Part shown: positions 49,638-55,992 of the stretch, in pieces | How the letters are laid out: each line of letters opens with the position of its first letter | How positions within the stretch are numbered: the stretch's first letter is position 1 | Assembly (NCBI GenBank): GCA_963973455.1 | Contig: CAXAZF010000009.1 | Span: 73,978 to 137,977, forward strand | DNA length: 64,000 bases | Direction of reading: 5' to 3' | Origin: Marixanthomonas sp002364245 | Lineage (GTDB): Bacteria; Bacteroidota; Bacteroidia; Flavobacteriales; Flavobacteriaceae | Position numbers and translations under genes: made by a program | The notes under the pieces: model-generated | What the model saw: only the letters and a program-made list of their open reading frames with translations | What the model was told of the DNA's origin: nothing | The model's database searches: none

Positions 49638-50275
49638 TGGCAAAACCTAAAAAATATTATGTTGTCTGGTTCGGGAATCCCACAGGTATCTTCCATAGCT
49701 GGAAGGAATGCAAAAAAGCCATTACAGGGGTGACCGGCGCTCAATATAAGAGTTTTGAAAGTTTAAAAGAAGCCAAAATAGCCTACAATAAAGAATACGC
49801 AGACTATAGAGGAAAAAACACTAAAAAGAAAAAAACGCTCACCAAAGAACAACTTGAGAAAATAGGACAACCAAATTTATATTCTATCTCTGTAGATGCA
49901 GCTTCTAGCGGTAATCCAGGTAAAATGGAATACCGAGGGGTGGATACCCAAACGCATAAACAGTTGTTTCATCAGGGACCTTTTCAGCAAGGCACCAATA
50001 ACGTAGGCGAGTTTTTAGCGTTGGTCCATGGTCTCGCCTATCTAAAGAAAAACAATAGCGACCGTATTGTTTATAGTGACAGTAAAATTGCAATGGGGTG
50101 GGTAAAGCGAAAAAAGTGCAATACTAAATTAAAGAAGTCTTCAAAAAATAAATCGTTATTTGAATTAATTGCCCGAGCCGAAACATGGCTGAAAAACAAC
50201 ACGTATTCAACCAAAGTGGTTAAATGGGAAACCAAAGCGTGGGGCGAAATTCCGGCAGATTTTGGGAGGAAGTAA
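49637..50275 (+). CDS. Ribonuclease H with N-terminal viroplasmin-like hybrid-binding domain
   Basis: 212 residues. The N-terminal ~45 residues (YYVVWFGNPTGIFHSWKECKKAITGVTGAQYKSFESLKEAKIAY) are the RNA-DNA hybrid-binding 'viroplasmin' domain of eukaryotic-type RNase H1; a basic linker (about 55-70, NTKKKKTLTKEQ) leads to the catalytic domain. Catalytic acids are visible: Asp in SVDAASSGNPG, Glu in NNVGEFLALVHGL and Asp in VYSDSKIA; the fourth carboxylate is probably in EIPADFGRK at the very end. It degrades RNA in RNA-DNA hybrids. One-base overlap with purN. Confidence 0.92.
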   Translation: MAKPKKYYVVWFGNPTGIFHSWKECKKAITGVTGAQYKSFESLKEAKIAYNKEYADYRGKNTKKKKTLTKEQLEKIGQPNLYSISVDAASSGNPGKMEYRGVDTQTHKQLFHQGPFQQGTNNVGEFLALVHGLAYLKKNNSDRIVYSDSKIAMGWVKRKKCNTKLKKSSKNKSLFELIARAETWLKNNTYSTKVVKWETKAWGEIPADFGRK

Positions 50276-50279
50276 TTAA

Positions 50280-50893
50280 TTATTGTCGCCATTTTACCCA
50301 AATAATGGCTGCTGGGTCTTGAACATTTAGCCCTTCATTTCTTACTTCCATTGCGATAAAGTCCCCAGCGTTAAAATCAATATTGAAAGAAGTATAAAGA
50401 AAAGACCCTTCATTCAATTGAATTTTTCCATCTAAGGTAGGGTCTTCTGTATTATTTCCAACATCGATACCGTTAATTTTGATGTCAAATTCTTTGTCTT
50501 CTTTTCCCCAGATGATTGTATAGTACAATATACTATAGTTCCATTGAAAGGCATTTTCGCACCACTTCCATTATCTTTAACATCACCACCAAATCTAAGG
50601 GGGTCGTTATCTGCAGTGCCATCTTTCGCAAATTGCAGCGCAGTAGTTTCCACACTCAGATATTTTGCCCGAACATCATCATACATATATAATTTATCAC
50701 CAATTACAGCTAATTGTCCCATTTCATTACCTATAGGATTAGTTTGCGGATTTAATTTAAGGGCAGGAATATCTCCTGAGGATGTCTCAATTTCTAATTC
50801 AGCAGATGGGGTTACAGTACCTATACCTACTTGAGAAAAGCTCATTTGTACAGAAAAAGTTAATAAACCAAGAAAATAAAGCTGTTTAATCAT
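50280..50893 (-). pseudogene. Secreted cell-surface-type protein gene, interrupted by a frameshift
   Basis: Two overlapping frames make one protein. From ATG 50893 (signal peptide MIKQLYFLGLLTFSVQMSFSQ, then VGIGTVTPSAELEIETSSGD, a start typical of flavobacterial surface proteins related to tail-fibre-like proteins) the frame runs through AKMPFNGTIVY, then diverges into a non-homologous tail ending near 50432. The continuing homologous-looking sequence (YYTIIWGKEDKEFDIKINGIDVGN ... DPAAIIWVKWRQ) is in another frame and stops at 50280. The shift falls around 50519-50537, inside a perfect palindrome. A 2-nt insertion (or 1-nt loss) explains it. It is either a real disruption or a sequencing error; programmed frameshifting is less likely. 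Confidence 0.7.
50519..50537. repeat. Palindrome at the frameshift site
   Basis: TATAGTA-CAATA-TACTATA: perfect 7-bp inverted repeat with a 5-nt loop, coinciding with the place where the reading frame of the 50280-50893 gene is lost. Such palindromes promote templated insertions or deletions. Confidence 0.8.
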
Positions 50894-50968
50894 AATAAAA
50901 TAATTGAAGCGCAATTGTAAGAAAATTATCATGTGTCAAAAAAAACATTCGATAAAAGCCCTAATTAC

Positions 50969-50985
50969 TCGATTTCTGTAATCGA
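50969..50985. promoter_or_regulatory. Inverted repeat upstream of the frameshifted gene
   Basis: TCGATT-TCTGT-AATCGA, a perfect 6-bp inverted repeat with 5-nt spacer about 75 bp upstream of the start at 50893. An operator role is possible, but no good promoter is seen. The remainder of the 240-bp gap 50894-51133 is AT-rich with no visible gene. Confidence 0.35.
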
Positions 50986-51102
50986 ATATATATTTATTGA
51001 AAATAAGCGAACTAAGTTATAGCACTAAAATTTACTGACTATCAACTAATTAAAGTTTTTTTAGTCTTTGTTAAAATCAATTTATTTTCTAAATTATTTC
51101 GC

Positions 51103-51110
51103 TAAATTTG
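51103..51110 (+). promoter_or_regulatory. -7 box of the PfkB kinase gene
   Basis: TAAATTTG is a perfect TAnnTTTG, 23 bp before the start codon. No TTTG is found at the right distance upstream. Confidence 0.6.
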
Positions 51111-51133
51111 CACCCTCAATTTAAAATCCTTTT

Positions 51134-52057
51134 ATGAGCAAACTCGTTATTGTTGGTACTGTGGCCTTCGACGCTATTGAAACTCCATTTGGTAAAACCG
51201 ATAAAATATTAGGTGGCGCCGCTACATATATAGGACTGGCAGCCAGCCAATTTAATGCCGATGGCGCTATTGTTTCAGTTGTAGGTGGTGATTTTCCAGA
51301 GAAATATATCGCGATGCTAAAAAACAATAATTTAGATGTTTCAGGACTTGAAATTATAAAAGAAGGTAAAACATTCTTTTGGAGCGGTAAGTACCATAAC
51401 GATATGAATTCTCGTGATACGCTAGCAACAGAACTGAATGTGCTAGAAAACTTCCAGCCTAAAGTACCAAAAGACTACAAAGACGCTGAAGTAGTGATGT
51501 TAGGAAACTTGCATCCGCTCGTCCAATTGAGTGTAATTGAGCAAATGGATTCGCCAAAATTAATTGTACTTGATACGATGAACTTTTGGATGGATAACGC
51601 ATTAGCCGAATTAAAACAGGTGATTGCCAAAGTAGACGTGATTACCATTAATGATGAAGAAGCCAGACAATTAACCGGGGAATATTCATTAGTTGTGGCA
51701 GCTCAAAAAATTAGAGAGATGGGACCAAAATATGTGGTGATAAAAAAGGGAGAGCATGGAGCCTTATTGTTTCATGAAGAAGATGTCTTTTTTGCACCAG
51801 CATTACCATTAGAAGAAGTTTTTGATCCTACTGGAGCAGGCGATACTTTTGCAGGTGGATTTACAGGCTATTTAGCAAAAACAGCAGATTATAGTTTTGA
51901 GAATATGAAAAACGCCATTATTTATGGTTCGGCTTTAGCTTCCTTCTGTGTCGAAAAATTTGGCACGGAACGATTGGAAAGTCTCACAAAAAAAGAAGTA
52001 CACAGGCGTTTGAAGCAATTTCAAAACCTAACACAATTTGATATAGAATTAACATAA
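51134..52057 (+). CDS. PfkB family kinase (sugar or nucleoside)
   Basis: 307 residues, cytoplasmic. The N-terminal glycines (TDKILGGAATYIGLAASQFNADGAIVSVVGGDFP) and the catalytic C-terminal signature DPTGAGDTFAGGFTGYL (about 234-250, with the Asp general base in GAGDTF) are those of the ribokinase/PfkB family. It uses ATP to phosphorylate a sugar or nucleoside. The substrate cannot be read from sequence; the nearby purN and purF-like genes make adenosine or another purine nucleoside thinkable, but that is context only. Followed by a strong terminator. Confidence 0.85.
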   Translation: MSKLVIVGTVAFDAIETPFGKTDKILGGAATYIGLAASQFNADGAIVSVVGGDFPEKYIAMLKNNNLDVSGLEIIKEGKTFFWSGKYHNDMNSRDTLATELNVLENFQPKVPKDYKDAEVVMLGNLHPLVQLSVIEQMDSPKLIVLDTMNFWMDNALAELKQVIAKVDVITINDEEARQLTGEYSLVVAAQKIREMGPKYVVIKKGEHGALLFHEEDVFFAPALPLEEVFDPTGAGDTFAGGFTGYLAKTADYSFENMKNAIIYGSALASFCVEKFGTERLESLTKKEVHRRLKQFQNLTQFDIELT

Positions 52058-52058
52058 C

Positions 52059-52088
52059 AACGCGCCCTGAATTTTCAGGGCGTTTTTA
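52059..52088 (+). terminator. Terminator after the PfkB kinase gene
   Basis: CGCCCTGAA and a TTTT loop before CAGGGCG and a T-run: an ~8-bp GC-rich stem 3-5 bp past the stop. Confidence 0.9.
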
Positions 52089-52111
52089 ATTGAATTAATA
52101 TTTCAGAAAAA

Positions 52112-54010
52112 ATGAGCGACGCTTTAAAACACGAATGCGGAATAGCAATGGTACGATTGCTGAAACCTCTTGAATATTATAAAGAAAAGTACGGAACTGC
52201 ATTTTATGGAGTAAATAAAATGTACTTAATGATGGAAAAACAGCACAACCGTGGCCAAGACGGTGCCGGTTTTGCTAGTATTAAGCTCGATGTAGATCCT
52301 GGAGAACGCTATATAAGCCGAGTTCGCTCTAACAAATCGCAACCCATACAGGATATTTTTGCTCAGATTAATGGGCGCATTAACGAAGAGTTTCAAAGCC
52401 ACCCAGAATACAAAAATGATGTGGCCGCTCAAAAGAAAAACATCCCCTACATTGGTGAATTGATGTTAGGCCACGTTCGTTACGGAACTTTTGGCATTAA
52501 CAGTGTAGAAAACGTACACCCTTTTCTTCGTCAAAACAACTGGATGCACCGTAATTTAATTATTGCCGGTAATTTTAATATGACGAACACAACCGAGCAA
52601 TTCAACAACTTGATCAAGCTTGGGATGCACCCAAAAGAGAAAGCCGACACCATTACCGTAATGGAAAAAATTGGGCATTTTCTAGATGAAGGCGTGCGTA
52701 AACTTTATAAAAAGGCCAAAAAAGATGGCTTGAATAAAATGGAAGCCTCCCCTTTTATTGCCGATAAGCTAAAAATTGAAAAAATACTCAAAAAATCGGC
52801 TAGGGATTGGGATGGCGGATATGCCATGGCAGGAATGTTAGGTCACGGTGATGCATTTGTTTTGCGCGATCCGGCCGGAATTCGTCCAGCATATTATTAC
52901 AAAGATGACGAGGTGATTGTGGTGGCTTCAGAAAGACCGGCAATTCAGACGGTATTTAATGTTTCGTTTGAGGATATTAAAGAAGTAGAGCCTGGACACG
53001 CAATTATCTTGAAAAAAGACGGTAGTTTTTCAGAAAAACAAATTTTAGAGCCTTTGGAACGTAAATCCTGTTCGTTTGAACGTATTTATTTTTCTCGCGG
53101 AAGTGATGCAGAAATTTATGAAGAACGAAAAGAGTTAGGACGTTTGGTAATGCCAAGAGTTTTAAAGGAAATCAATCACGATACCGAAAATACCGTGTTT
53201 TCATTTATCCCAAATACAGCTGAAACATCTTTCTACGGAATGCTAGACGCTGCTCAAAACGAACTGAACAAACAGAAAAATGAAGCTATTCTTGAAGAAG
53301 AAGGAAATTTAACTACTGAAAGGCTTCAGCAGATACAGCAACATAAAATTCGCACCGAAAAAATTGCGATTAAAGACGTAAAACTACGAACCTTTATTAC
53401 TGAAGATAGTAGCCGTGACGATCTTGTAGCTCATGTGTATGATGTAACCTACGGTGTTGTTAAACCTACAGACAATCTGGTAATCATTGATGATAGTATT
53501 GTACGAGGGACAACATTAAAAAAGAGTATTTTAAAAATGCTTGATCGATTAAACCCTAAACAAATTGTTGTGGTTTCATCGGCACCGCAAATTCGATATC
53601 CAGACTGTTACGGTATCGATATGGCTCGCTTGGAAGATTTAGTGGCTTTTCAAGCAGCATTAGCATTGCATAAAGAACAAGGCACTTATGATGTTGTTGA
53701 AGAGATTTACCATAAATGTAAAGAACAATTAGAGACAGAAGACAAAGATGTGGTGAATTATGTAAAAGAACTATATGCTCCTTTTAGCGATCAAGAAGTT
53801 TCAGATAAAATTGCTGAAATTATAAGTGATGAAAACATAAACGCAGATGTAAAATTGATTTTTCAATCGGTAGATGACTTACATAAAGCTTGTCCTAAAA
53901 ATTTAGGCGATTGGTATTTTACAGGTAATTATCCAACCGATGGCGGAAAGCGAGTGGTAAACAAAGCATATGTTCATTTCTACGAAGGAAACCCAGAAAG
54001 AGCTTACTAA
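52112..54010 (+). CDS. Amidophosphoribosyltransferase-like protein (PurF family, long form)
   Basis: 632 residues, longer than the typical ~470-510 of PurF. The class II glutamine amidotransferase domain starts with HECGIAMVRLL, where Cys9 would be the catalytic nucleophile once a short propeptide (MSDALKHE) is removed; NRGQDGAGFASI and GHVRYGTFG follow. The phosphoribosyltransferase domain has the PRPP loop VIIDDSIVRGTTLKKSI. Between the two is a long charged helical insert (about 385-415: NELNKQKNEAILEEEGNLTTERLQQIQQ). PurF makes phosphoribosylamine, the first step of purine synthesis. Long forms like this are found in Bacteroidota besides a normal PurF, so it may be a second, divergent enzyme; activity is inferred. 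Confidence 0.85.
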   Translation: MSDALKHECGIAMVRLLKPLEYYKEKYGTAFYGVNKMYLMMEKQHNRGQDGAGFASIKLDVDPGERYISRVRSNKSQPIQDIFAQINGRINEEFQSHPEYKNDVAAQKKNIPYIGELMLGHVRYGTFGINSVENVHPFLRQNNWMHRNLIIAGNFNMTNTTEQFNNLIKLGMHPKEKADTITVMEKIGHFLDEGVRKLYKKAKKDGLNKMEASPFIADKLKIEKILKKSARDWDGGYAMAGMLGHGDAFVLRDPAGIRPAYYYKDDEVIVVASERPAIQTVFNVSFEDIKEVEPGHAIILKKDGSFSEKQILEPLERKSCSFERIYFSRGSDAEIYEERKELGRLVMPRVLKEINHDTENTVFSFIPNTAETSFYGMLDAAQNELNKQKNEAILEEEGNLTTERLQQIQQHKIRTEKIAIKDVKLRTFITEDSSRDDLVAHVYDVTYGVVKPTDNLVIIDDSIVRGTTLKKSILKMLDRLNPKQIVVVSSAPQIRYPDCYGIDMARLEDLVAFQAALALHKEQGTYDVVEEIYHKCKEQLETEDKDVVNYVKELYAPFSDQEVSDKIAEIISDENINADVKLIFQSVDDLHKACPKNLGDWYFTGNYPTDGGKRVVNKAYVHFYEGNPERAY

Positions 54011-54050
54011 ACGGTTAAAAAACAGCATAATTAGCTATAATTAAACCGTT
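54010..54050 (+). other. Inverted repeat after the PurF-like gene
   Basis: AACGGTT (54010-54016) and AACCGTT (54044-54050) form a 7-bp stem with a long AT-rich loop right after the stop codon. There is no T-run, so it may be only a weak 3'-end structure. Confidence 0.4.
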
Positions 54051-54116
54051 AATCGAGTTTATAAAACAGTTCATCCAAAAGTAGGAAAAGCCTTATGGTA
54101 AAACTAAAAATTGATA

Positions 54117-54230
54117 TATATTTGAACCATACCATAGCATAAGTAGGTTAAGTTTATGGTAAGATTTGGGGCAAAAAAAGGTGAACACTTGTTCGCCTTT
54201 TTTTATGCGCCAAATTTGGGGTGGCGAGCA
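54117..54230 (+). ncRNA. Candidate small RNA, copy 1 of a 113-bp direct repeat
   Basis: TATATTTG (54117-54124, perfect -7 box) is followed after 5 bp by TACCATA (54130-54136) and, after an 18-nt loop, TATGGTA (54155-54161): a perfect 7-bp hairpin beginning at the expected transcription start. Then a terminator-like hairpin GGTGAAC-ACTT-GTTCGCC (54180-54197) and seven T (54198-54204). Beyond the T-run the repeat continues with TGCGCCAAATTTGGGGTGGCG; ATTTGGGGCA before the terminator can also pair with TGCGCCAAAT after it. No reading frame is present. A near-identical copy lies 898 bp downstream. The RNA would be ~75 nt if it ends at the T-run. Confidence 0.65.
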
Positions 54231-54265
54231 ATTACCAAAACTTTATTTCTTTGAACAAACATAGT

Positions 54266-54307
54266 TGCGAGCCGTTCCCCTCCCTCCACAACTCGTTCGC
54301 TTTTTTG
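54266..54307 (+). other. Possible hairpin with CU-rich loop and T-run
   Basis: GCGA...GTT and AAC...TCGC can pair across an internal loop around a CCCCTCCCTCC single-stranded run, followed by TTTTTT (54301-54306). It could be a second terminator of the preceding RNA or part of another RNA. The stem is weak; confidence is low. The rest of 54231-54428 shows no gene or clear structure. Confidence 0.3.
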
Positions 54308-54428
54308 CATCAAATCTGAAGGGTTGGCGATCTGTAGCTAGAACTCTAAACCAATAAGCAAATTTTTATTGTGAGCCGTTTTCAATTTCACATGAATACT
54401 TCTTCAGCAAACAGAGTTTATATAAAGC

Positions 54429-54463
54429 AAAAAAGCAAGCGACATATACAGCGCTTGCTTTTT
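54429..54463 (-). terminator. Terminator of the 93-residue gene
   Basis: AAAAAGCAAGCG and CGCTTGCTTTTT, a ~10-bp stem with T-runs, lies 22 bp past the stop (minus strand). Confidence 0.85.
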
Positions 54464-54485
54464 ATAAATAATGTATTAGAAAGGT

Positions 54486-54767
54486 TTAAGTTCGTAACAT
54501 TCTATGATATGTAGAATTGCAGTTAGAACCAAACCGAACTATATAATCTTTAAAAATAGTAAAGATATTTTTAGAAGTAGAAGTATCCACTTCGGTCAAT
54601 GCGTGTTCAATATCCTGAAATTTGCTGTCTAACGTATCAAGATTTTTAACTAAATACCGTTTCTTTCTTTTATGAATTGATTTTTTACCATTCTTTTTCT
54701 TTCCAGAAATTTCCTGAACCGAATATTTTACTTTTAATATATAGTATTTGTTTTCATCATTACTCAT
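54486..54767 (-). CDS. Small basic hypothetical protein between the twin RNA repeats
   Basis: 93 residues, soluble, no signal peptide. Lys/Arg-rich stretch at about 22-40 (GKKKNGKKSIHKRKKRYLVKN), then DTLDSKFQDIEHALTEVDTSTSKNIFTIFKDYIVRFGSN. No family recognised. It is a likely real gene because it has a perfect -7 box (TATATTTG, 54798-54791), an operator-like direct repeat at the right distance, and its own terminator. It lies between two copies of the small-RNA-like repeat, in the opposite orientation. Confidence 0.6.
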   Translation of the reverse strand: MSNDENKYYILKVKYSVQEISGKKKNGKKSIHKRKKRYLVKNLDTLDSKFQDIEHALTEVDTSTSKNIFTIFKDYIVRFGSNCNSTYHRMLRT

Positions 54768-54790
54768 AACACATGTACTTTTATCAAATT

Positions 54791-54847
54791 CAAATATATG
54801 AAAAATTTAATTAGTTAACGTTAAATTTACATTGGCGTAACGTTAAA
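54791..54847 (-). promoter_or_regulatory. Promoter and direct-repeat operator of the 93-residue gene
   Basis: On the minus strand TATATTTG (54798-54791) matches TAnnTTTG. Upstream, AACGTTAAA occurs twice on the plus strand (54817-54825 and 54839-54847), 13 bp apart and 22 bp start to start. The repeat length, sequence (close to [TA][AC][CA]GTTN[AG][TG]) and spacing match LytTR-type response-regulator sites; the position (about -33 to -64) would suit an activator. The stretch 54848-55014 contains no gene that I can see. Confidence 0.55.
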
Positions 54848-55014
54848 ATAACATTAGAACACTATTTATCAAGCAAAATGCAAAATATATTGAATTTTTA
54901 ATAAACTATTCACACGTTTTGTCTTTTAAGAAAGAAAAAACTTTGTAAAAACATCTTTTTATCGAAAATAAAAGCCTTTAGTCTAAAAATTCAAGTATAA
55001 AAAACTTTATAATA

Positions 55015-55126
55015 TATATTTGATTCATACCATAGCATAAGTAGGTTAAGTTCATGGTAGATTTGGGGCAAAAAAAGGTGGATTCTTTCCGCCTTTTTTT
55101 ATGCGCCAAATTTGGGGTGGCGAGCA
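55015..55126 (+). ncRNA. Candidate small RNA, copy 2 of the 113-bp direct repeat
   Basis: Same layout as copy 1: TATATTTG (55015-55022), TACCATA (55028-55034), an identical 18-nt loop, CATGGTA (55053-55059; 6 pairs), then the terminator hairpin GGTGGA-TTCTT-TCCGCC (55077-55093) and seven T (55094-55100), followed by the same post-terminator block. Relative to copy 1 the fifth base pair of the terminator stem changes from A-T to G-C on both sides, a compensatory change that supports RNA folding. The 18-nt loop GCATAAGTAGGTTAAGTT is unchanged, pointing to function. The rest up to 55163 shows nothing. Confidence 0.65.
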
Positions 55127-55163
55127 TATAAGCTTTACGTTATAAATCATCACAATACCACAT

Positions 55164-55190
55164 AAAAAACCCACCAAGTGGTGGGTTTTA
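55164..55190 (-). terminator. Terminator of the superoxide dismutase gene
   Basis: AAAACCCACC (55166-55175), AAGT, GGTGGGTTTT (55180-55189): a perfect 10-bp stem with a T-run on the minus strand. Confidence 0.93.
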
Positions 55191-55212
55191 CTTTTTACTT
55201 AATAAGTACTAC

Positions 55213-55821
55213 TTATTTATTCTGCTCGTATCGTTTTGATACTTCATCCCAATTAATAACATTAAAAAATGCATTTACATAATCAGGTCTGCGGTTTTGG
55301 TAATTTAAATAATATGCGTGCTCCCATACGTCCAATCCAAGTATTGGTGTACCACCGCAACCAACTCCTGGCATTAATGGGTTATCTTGGTTAGGAGTAG
55401 AACAAACTTCTACTTTTCCACCTTCGTGAACGCAAAGCCAAGCCCATCCAGAGCCAAACTGACCTTTTGCAGCTGTAGAAAACTTCTCTTTGAAATCCTC
55501 AAAACTTCCATACGCGCTGTTAATCGCTTCGGCTAATGCTCCTGAAGGCTTTCCGCCGCCATTAGGAGACATTATTTCCCAAAACAAACTGTGATTATAA
55601 AAACCACCACCATTGTTACGAACGGCTTTATTATCCATATCAAGGTTATTCAATATATTTTCAATTGTTTTCCCGTCTTGGTCGGTTCCTTCAATCGCGG
55701 CGTTTAACTTATTGGTGTATCCATTATGGTGTTTATCATGATGAATTTCCATTGTTTTAGCATCAATGTGTGGTTCTAATGCGTCAAAAGCGTATTGTAA
55801 TTTCGGTAATTCGAAAGCCAT
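55213..55821 (-). CDS. sodA: Superoxide dismutase, Mn/Fe type
   Basis: 202 residues, no signal peptide, cytoplasmic. Metal ligands His27 (MEIHHDKHH), His77 (GGGFYNHSLFW), Asp164 and His168 (GLDVWEHAYY) are all present. The GGG...NHSLFW segment and the Gln in STPNQDNPLM are typical of manganese (or cambialistic) enzymes rather than strict iron ones. It dismutates superoxide to O2 and H2O2. It has its own -7 box and terminator. Confidence 0.95.
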   Translation of the reverse strand: MAFELPKLQYAFDALEPHIDAKTMEIHHDKHHNGYTNKLNAAIEGTDQDGKTIENILNNLDMDNKAVRNNGGGFYNHSLFWEIMSPNGGGKPSGALAEAINSAYGSFEDFKEKFSTAAKGQFGSGWAWLCVHEGGKVEVCSTPNQDNPLMPGVGCGGTPILGLDVWEHAYYLNYQNRRPDYVNAFFNVINWDEVSKRYEQNK

Positions 55822-55868
55822 AATTATATCGTTTTTAGTTATTTATATTTTTTTGTTATGTTCATTAT

Positions 55869-55876
55869 CAAAGGTA
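55869..55876 (-). promoter_or_regulatory. -7 box of the superoxide dismutase gene
   Basis: TACCTTTG on the minus strand is a perfect TAnnTTTG; it gives a leader of about 40 nt. No -33 TTTG at the normal distance. Confidence 0.55.
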
Positions 55877-55945
55877 CGCAGAAGAAGACGTAAAAAATGT
55901 TATAAAATTTATAAGATTTTATAACCATATAGATTATATTGATAA

Positions 55946-55979
55946 TTTGTGCTGATAAAATCACGAATCGCTACTTTTA
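55946..55979 (+). promoter_or_regulatory. Promoter of the AddA-like gene
   Basis: TTTG (55946-55949), 22 bp, TACTTTTA (55972-55979), one base off the -7 consensus. Transcription would begin near 55986, only ~7 nt before the TTG start, so the mRNA has almost no leader. Confidence 0.55.
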
Positions 55980-55992
55980 AACAAAAAACAGC

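Noticed and set aside
50280..50893. Programmed ribosomal frameshift
   Set aside because: No slippery heptamer or downstream pseudoknot is evident at 50519-50537; a simple indel at a palindrome explains the data better.
52059..52111. Purine riboswitch before the PurF-like gene
   Set aside because: The space between the PfkB terminator and the start codon is only ~24 bp, too short for an aptamer.
54486..54767. Small gene as a toxin with the adjacent RNAs as type I antitoxins
   Set aside because: The product has no membrane helix or known toxin motif, and the repeats do not overlap or complement its mRNA; the idea cannot be supported from sequence.
54117..55126. The twin repeats as an insertion sequence, MITE or integron attC pair
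   Set aside because: No transposase or integrase gene, no terminal inverted repeats or target duplications are visible, and the core-site motifs of attC are absent. The promoter-hairpin-terminator order fits an RNA better.
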